Part shown: positions 59,531-64,000 of the stretch, piece by piece
How the letters are laid out: each line of letters begins with the position of its first letter
Numbering within the stretch: position 1 is the first letter of the stretch
Notes under the pieces: generated by a model
Database searches by the model: none
What the model was told of the DNA's origin: nothing
Seen by the model: only the letters and a program-made list of their open reading frames with translations
DNA from: Burkholderia sp. Bp8992
GTDB lineage: Bacteria > Pseudomonadota > Gammaproteobacteria > Burkholderiales > Burkholderiaceae
Length of the DNA: 64,000 nucleotides
Assembly (NCBI RefSeq): GCF_003853705.1
Contig: NZ_QTQI01000030.1
Span: 30,908-94,907 of the forward strand
Reading direction: 5' to 3'
Position numbers and translations under genes: made by a program

Positions 59531-59677
59531 CACCTGCCGGCGGCGCTGCCCCGCTTGATTCCGCCGGCGCCGGCCGCATCTGCAAAAGCCACGCGCAAGC
59601 GCTATGCTTTAAGTCTCGCTTGTCCAGCCCGGGCCGGCACCGCCGGCTCGCTTACATTCGAACCTAAGGAGGTTCAC

Positions 59678-61789
59678 GTGCCCCGCAAAACCCCCATCGA
59701 GCGCTATCGCAATATCGGGATCAGCGCTCACATCGATGCCGGCAAGACCACGACGACCGAGCGCATCCTGTTTTACACCGGCGTGAGCCACAAGATCGGT
59801 GAAGTGCACGACGGCGCGGCCACGATGGACTGGATGGAGCAGGAGCAGGAACGCGGCATCACGATCACGTCGGCGGCGACCACGGCCTTCTGGAAGGGCA
59901 TGGCCGGCAACTATCCGGAACACCGCATCAACATCATCGACACGCCCGGGCACGTCGACTTCACGATCGAAGTCGAGCGCTCGATGCGCGTGCTCGACGG
60001 CGCGTGCATGGTCTACGACTCGGTCGGCGGCGTGCAGCCGCAGTCCGAAACCGTGTGGCGCCAGGCGAACAAGTACAAGGTGCCGCGCATCGCGTTCGTC
60101 AACAAGATGGACCGCATCGGCGCCGACTTCTTCCGCGTGCAGAAGCAGATCGGCGAGCGCCTGAAGGGCGTCGCCGTGCCGATCCAGATTCCGATCGGCG
60201 CGGAAGATCATTTCCAGGGCGTCGTCGATCTCGTGAAGATGAAGGCGATCGTGTGGGACGACGAAAGCCAGGGCGTGAAGTTCACGTACGAGGACATCCC
60301 CGCGAACCTCGTCGAGCTCGCGCACGAATGGCGCGAGAAGATGGTCGAGGCCGCGGCCGAAGCGAGCGAGGAACTGCTCGAGAAGTACCTGCACGACCAT
60401 GAATCGCTGACCGAGGACGAGATCAAGGCCGCGCTGCGCAAGCGCACGATCGCGAACGAGATCGTGCCGATGCTGTGCGGCAGCGCGTTCAAGAACAAGG
60501 GCGTGCAGGCGATGCTCGACGCGGTGATCGACTACCTGCCGTCGCCGGTCGACGTGCCGGCGATTCTCGGCCACGACTTCGCCGATCCGGAAAAGCCGGC
60601 GGAACGTCATCCGAGCGATGACGAGCCGTTCTCGTCGCTCGCGTTCAAGATCATGACCGACCCGTTCGTCGGCCAGCTGATCTTCTTCCGCGTGTATTCG
60701 GGCGTCGTCGAATCGGGCGATACGGTGCTCAACGCGACGAAGGACAAGAAGGAACGCCTCGGCCGGATCCTGCAGATGCACGCGAACGAGCGCAAGGAAA
60801 TCAAGGAAGTGCGCGCGGGCGACATTGCGGCTGCCGTCGGGCTGAAGGAAGCGACCACGGGCGACACGCTGTGCGATCCGGTCAAGCCGATCATCCTCGA
60901 GAAGATGGAGTTCCCGGAGCCCGTGATCTCGCAGGCCGTCGAGCCGAAGACGAAGGCCGACCAGGAAAAGATGGGCCTCGCGCTGAACCGCCTGGCGCAG
61001 GAAGATCCGTCGTTCCGCGTGCAGACCGACGAAGAATCCGGCCAGACGATCATTTCGGGGATGGGCGAGCTCCACCTCGAAATCCTGGTCGACCGGATGA
61101 AGCGCGAGTTCGGCGTCGAAGCGACGGTCGGCAAGCCGCAGGTCGCGTATCGCGAGACGGTGCGCACGACGGCATCCGACGTCGAGGGCAAGTTCGTCAA
61201 GCAGTCGGGCGGCCGCGGCCAGTACGGCCATGCGGTGATCACGCTCGAGCCGAACCCGGGCAAGGGCTACGAGTTCCTCGACGAGATCAAGGGCGGCGTG
61301 ATTCCGCGCGAGTTCATCCCGGCCGTCGACAAGGGCATCACCGAAACGCTGAAGAGCGGCGTGCTCGCGGGCTACCCGGTCGTCGACGTGAAGGTGCACC
61401 TGACGTTCGGCTCGTACCACGACGTCGACTCGAACGAAAACGCGTTCCGGATGGCCGGCTCGATGGCGTTCAAGGAAGCGATGCGCCGCGCGAAGCCCGT
61501 GCTGCTCGAGCCGATGATGGCCGTGGAAGTCGAGACGCCCGAGGAATTCATGGGCAACGTGATGGGCGACCTGTCGAGCCGTCGCGGCATCGTGCAGGGG
61601 ATGGAAGACATCGCCGGCGGCGGCGGCAAGCTCGTGCGCGCCGAGGTGCCGCTCGCGGAGATGTTCGGCTATTCGACGTCGCTGCGTTCGGCGACGCAAG
61701 GCCGCGCGACCTACACGATGGAGTTCAAGCAGTACGCAGAAACGCCGGCCAACGTATCGGAAGGCGTGATCAGCGCGAAGACGAAGTAA
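59678..61789 (+). CDS. fusA: Elongation factor G, stand-alone copy
   Basis: A 703-aa translational GTPase that drives ribosomal translocation. GHIDAGKT-type P-loop [15 protein letters not shown] (about residues 17-31), DTPGHVDF and NKMD are present. It is not next to rpsL-rpsG-tuf, so this is not the str-operon gene but a second fusA. Start GTG at 59678 has a perfect AAGGAGGT site. A longer frame back to 59555 is not part of the protein. Confidence 0.95.
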   Translation: MPRKTPIERYRNIGISAHIDAGKTTTTERILFYTGVSHKIGEVHDGAATMDWMEQEQERGITITSAATTAFWKGMAGNYPEHRINIIDTPGHVDFTIEVERSMRVLDGACMVYDSVGGVQPQSETVWRQANKYKVPRIAFVNKMDRIGADFFRVQKQIGERLKGVAVPIQIPIGAEDHFQGVVDLVKMKAIVWDDESQGVKFTYEDIPANLVELAHEWREKMVEAAAEASEELLEKYLHDHESLTEDEIKAALRKRTIANEIVPMLCGSAFKNKGVQAMLDAVIDYLPSPVDVPAILGHDFADPEKPAERHPSDDEPFSSLAFKIMTDPFVGQLIFFRVYSGVVESGDTVLNATKDKKERLGRILQMHANERKEIKEVRAGDIAAAVGLKEATTGDTLCDPVKPIILEKMEFPEPVISQAVEPKTKADQEKMGLALNRLAQEDPSFRVQTDEESGQTIISGMGELHLEILVDRMKREFGVEATVGKPQVAYRETVRTTASDVEGKFVKQSGGRGQYGHAVITLEPNPGKGYEFLDEIKGGVIPREFIPAVDKGITETLKSGVLAGYPVVDVKVHLTFGSYHDVDSNENAFRMAGSMAFKEAMRRAKPVLLEPMMAVEVETPEEFMGNVMGDLSSRRGIVQGMEDIAGGGGKLVRAEVPLAEMFGYSTSLRSATQGRATYTMEFKQYAETPANVSEGVISAKTK

Positions 61790-61821
61790 GCGCCGGGCGC
61801 TCGCGCCCCGTCGCATGCACG

Positions 61822-61854
61822 CAAGCCCGTCCGGTTCCGGACGGGCTTTTTTTC
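61822..61854 (+). terminator. Terminator of fusA
   Basis: AAGCCCGTCCGG pairs with CCGGACGGGCTT around TT, followed by seven T. Confidence 0.93.
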
Positions 61855-61921
61855 GTCCGGCGCGCGCTGCCGCGATGGCGTCCTTTTGATCGACTCGCAG
61901 GCATTTTTTTCGCATGCCACA

Positions 61922-62971
61922 ATGGAAAGCGATTCGTCAGATGGAACCCGCCCGATGCCGCCCACCCCTGCCCTGCGCCGCCTGCTGATGCTCTACGCCG
62001 GCCTGATCGCCGCGAACGTCGCCGTGTGGCTGTGGGCGCTCGCCGTGCTGCGCGACCATCCGCTGCTGCTCGGCACCGCGGCGATCGCGTACGGGCTCGG
62101 GTTGCGTCATGCCGTCGACGCCGATCACATCGCCGCGATCGACGTCGCGACACGCAAGCTGATGCAGGACGGCCAGCGCCCGGTGAGCGTCGGGCTGTTC
62201 TTCTCGCTCGGCCATTCGACGATCGTGATCGCGGCGACGCTCGGCATCGCGCTGACCGCGTTCGCGCTGCGCGACCGGTTCGATGCGTTCCGCGAGATCG
62301 GCGGCACGATCGGCACGGCGGTGTCGGCCACCTTCCTGCTCGTGCTCGCGTGCGTGAACCTGATGATCCTGCGCGACGTATGGCGGCGTTATCGCCGCGC
62401 CCCCGCGCACGCACACACGCACGGCGACGCACACGTGCACCGCCCCGCCGGACTCGTGTCGCGACTGCTGCGCCCGCTGTTCCGGTTCGTGTCGAAAAGC
62501 TGGCACATGTATCCGGTCGGTGTGCTGTTCGGGCTAGGTTTCGATACTGCAACCGAAATCGGCCTGCTCGCGATTGCCGCCGCGCAGGCGAGCCAGGGGT
62601 TGCCGGTCTACACGGTCATGCTGTTTCCCGCCTTGTTCACCGCCGGCATGACGCTGATCGACTCGACCGACAACGTGCTGATGATTCATGCCTATGGCTG
62701 GGCGATGGACGATCCGCAGCGCAAGCTGCTCTACAACGCGAGCATCACGTTCGTGTCGGCGGCCGTTGCACTGGCGATCGGCGGGATCGAGGCGGCCGGC
62801 CTGCTGGCCGACAAGCTGGCGCTGACGGGCCCCGTGCGCGACACGCTCGATGCGCTCGGCGAACGCTTCGGCTCGATCGGCTACGGCATCGTCGCGCTGT
62901 TCCTCGTGTGCTGGATCGCGTCGATCCTGTTCCACCGCTGGCAGCGCGCCGCCGACGCGCCGGCGCGCTGA
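61922..62971 (+). CDS. NiCoT-family nickel/cobalt transporter
   Basis: A 349-aa secondary metal permease with eight predicted membrane segments. The hallmark RHAVDADHIAAIDVATR lies in TM2, with LGHSTIV, LGFDTATEIGLL and DSTDN signatures further on. A His-rich cytoplasmic loop (AHAHTHGDAHVHR, about residues 166-178) probably binds metal. Specificity (Ni or Co) is not clear. ATG 61922 is assumed; 61955 is another option and neither has a good ribosome site. Confidence 0.93.
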   Translation: MESDSSDGTRPMPPTPALRRLLMLYAGLIAANVAVWLWALAVLRDHPLLLGTAAIAYGLGLRHAVDADHIAAIDVATRKLMQDGQRPVSVGLFFSLGHSTIVIAATLGIALTAFALRDRFDAFREIGGTIGTAVSATFLLVLACVNLMILRDVWRRYRRAPAHAHTHGDAHVHRPAGLVSRLLRPLFRFVSKSWHMYPVGVLFGLGFDTATEIGLLAIAAAQASQGLPVYTVMLFPALFTAGMTLIDSTDNVLMIHAYGWAMDDPQRKLLYNASITFVSAAVALAIGGIEAAGLLADKLALTGPVRDTLDALGERFGSIGYGIVALFLVCWIASILFHRWQRAADAPAR

Positions 62972-63265
62972 GCCGCGCGCGAAAGCTCACACGTTTCAAT
63001 CCGGAAACAAAATCCCCCCGACGACGTTGCATGCGTGCGTCGCGTGTCCGCGCGCGCCTTGCGTGACGGGCACAAGCGGCCGATGGCACGAATCTCGCAG
63101 ATAGGGATTCGCACGGCGGGCCCGCGTGCCGACCCGCGTTCGCGGCTGGCGTCAAGCGCCGGCCCGAAGGCAATCGGCTGCCGATAGGACAACGAATCTT
63201 TTCTGGCTCCCTGCACCACACGTAGATCGTCGCGCGGCAACGAGGCGCCGCGCGCATGGGAGGCC

Positions 63266-64000
63266 ATGATGCATAAGACGAAACAACCGTCCCGCCCGGC
63301 GGGACGGCGCCCTCGTGCAACCTTGCTGGCCGCGGCCGCGTTTGCGTGCTGCTGCTCGTATGCGGTCGCACAAACCACCACGCCCGACTCCGTGGCCGGC
63401 GCGAACGCCGGCGCGGACACCATCATGACGCTGGTCGCGGACGCTTCGTCGTGCGCAGCCAATCCGGCTGGGTGTGCGGTGCAGGTCTATGCCGGTCATG
63501 GTATCGGCGGCAACGGTGCCGGCACGAGCGGCAGTGGCGGCAGCAGTCCTGGACCGGCCAACGGCAGTGGTAGCGGCAACGGCAGCAGTGGAAACAACGG
63601 CAACGGTGCCGTCGGACCTGCCGGTGCCGGTGGAGCGACAGGTGGAACGTCCGGCGGGACGAGCGGCACGGGTCGCGGAGGGAACTCGTCCGGCAACGGT
63701 GGTAATGGTACTTCGGGTGGCGGTGCTTCCGGTGGCGGCACCTCCGGTGGCGGTACTTCCGGTGGCGGCACTTCCGGTGGCGGCACTTCCGGTGGCGGTA
63801 CTTCCGGTGGCGGCACTTCCGGTGGCGGTACTTCCGGTGGCGGTACTTCCGGTGGCGGTACTTCCGGTGGCGGAGGCCATGGCGGACACGGAGGCGGCGG
63901 CGACGGTGACGGTGGTGGCCATGGCGATGGTGGTGGTCACGGCGACGGTGGCGGCCATGGCGACGGTGGCGGCCATGGCGACGGCGGCGGCCATGGCGAC
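63266..64000 (+). CDS. Glycine-rich repetitive secreted protein, cut by window edge
   Basis: An open frame from ATG 63266 (or 63269) to the window end, at least 245 codons. A basic N-terminus and hydrophobic signal peptide (LLAAAAFACCCSYAVAQ) are followed by a short Cys-bearing stretch (SSCAANPAGC), then Gly/Ser/Asn-rich sequence. It has ten copies of a GGGTS-type unit and at least five of GGGHGD. GGGAGG precedes the start codons. Looks like an exported, surface or matrix protein; the His/Asp repeat could bind metal. Function unknown and C-terminus unseen. Confidence 0.75.
   Translation, partial: MMHKTKQPSRPAGRRPRATLLAAAAFACCCSYAVAQTTTPDSVAGANAGADTIMTLVADASSCAANPAGCAVQVYAGHGIGGNGAGTSGSGGSSPGPANGSGSGNGSSGNNGNGAVGPAGAGGATGGTSGGTSGTGRGGNSSGNGGNGTSGGGASGGGTSGGGTSGGGTSGGGTSGGGTSGGGTSGGGTSGGGTSGGGTSGGGGHGGHGGGGDGDGGGHGDGGGHGDGGGHGDGGGHGDGGGHGD
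63716..63865 (+). repeat. 15-bp coding minisatellite, 10 units
   Basis: Ten head-to-tail copies of GGTGGCGGYACTTCC with a few third-base changes (the first reads GCT for ACT), each encoding GGGTS or GGGAS. Copy changes would keep the frame. Confidence 0.95.
63911..64000 (+). repeat. 18-bp coding minisatellite, at least 5 units
   Basis: Five copies of GGTGGCGGCCATGGCGAC with silent changes, each encoding GGGHGD; the array is cut by the window end. Confidence 0.95.

Noticed and set aside
63152-63994. Minus-strand Ala/Thr- and Pro-rich frames opposite the Gly-rich gene
   Set aside because: Periodic mirror of the coding repeats; no ribosome site or domain, while the plus strand has a start, ribosome site and signal peptide.
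63716-64000. Possible CRISPR array or integrated satellite
   Set aside because: Units are 15 and 18 bp without unique spacers and lie in frame inside a coding sequence with a signal peptide.

Overview
This window looks like a piece of the main chromosome of a Burkholderia species, most likely of the Burkholderia cepacia complex. That rests on very high GC, third-position G/C codon use, and betaproteobacterial gene sets and orders: cysI-DUF934-cysH-cysD-cysN-SUMT, nadB facing nadCA, ispH-fkpB, ileS-lspA-coaBC-dut and clpA-clpS. I assign the genus by recognising protein families and gene order, not by a database search. The content is almost entirely core metabolism. I see no insertion sequence, prophage, CRISPR array, toxin-antitoxin pair or integrase.

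Layout. 1-1457: end of lptF and all of lptG (LPS export). 1485-9297: assimilatory sulfate reduction operon on the minus strand (cysI, DUF934, cysH, cysD, cysN, SUMT), with a convergent CbiX-type chelatase for siroheme and a divergent CysB-type regulator. 9362-21880: assorted genes, namely a periplasmic binding protein, tRNA-Leu(CAA), a small lipoprotein, two LysR regulators with a hydrolase and an SDR, DinB, CopC, an RsuA-type pseudouridine synthase, an epimerase, a ferredoxin-reductase-type flavoprotein, argD, a GNAT and a DUF2278 protein. 22150-26690: livHMGF branched-chain amino acid ABC transporter, with what looks like a decayed livK next to it. 26960-29964: ispH, fkpB, radC, rpmB-rpmG. 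30126-33824: nadB, nadC, nadA. 34042-39897: desaturase, MscS channel, RsmB-type methyltransferase, purN, ribF. 40000-45121: ileS, lspA, coaBC, dut. 45170-50171: a four-repeat membrane protein, an amino acid permease, clpA, clpS. 50719-53557: cold-shock gene, multicopper oxidase, a small orphan protein. 53681-57448: two unrelated NADP-isocitrate dehydrogenases side by side. 57726-62971: RluE-type synthase, a small secreted basic protein, DUF192, a second-type EF-G and a NiCoT transporter. 63266-64000: a glycine-rich repetitive secreted protein that runs off the window.

The most interesting signals are non-coding. (1) Two tandem 34-nt stem-loops just before nadA, with compensatory base-pair changes between the copies and the second lying against the ribosome binding site: a candidate cis-regulatory RNA for NAD synthesis. 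(2) In front of argD, a promoter, a 27-codon arginine-rich ORF, a hairpin, a factor-independent terminator and a possible alternative pairing: the layout of an arginine attenuator. (3) A livK remnant that keeps both ends of the binding protein in frame but not its middle. (4) A 14-bp perfect palindrome in the icd promoter. No large new multi-gene system is evident.
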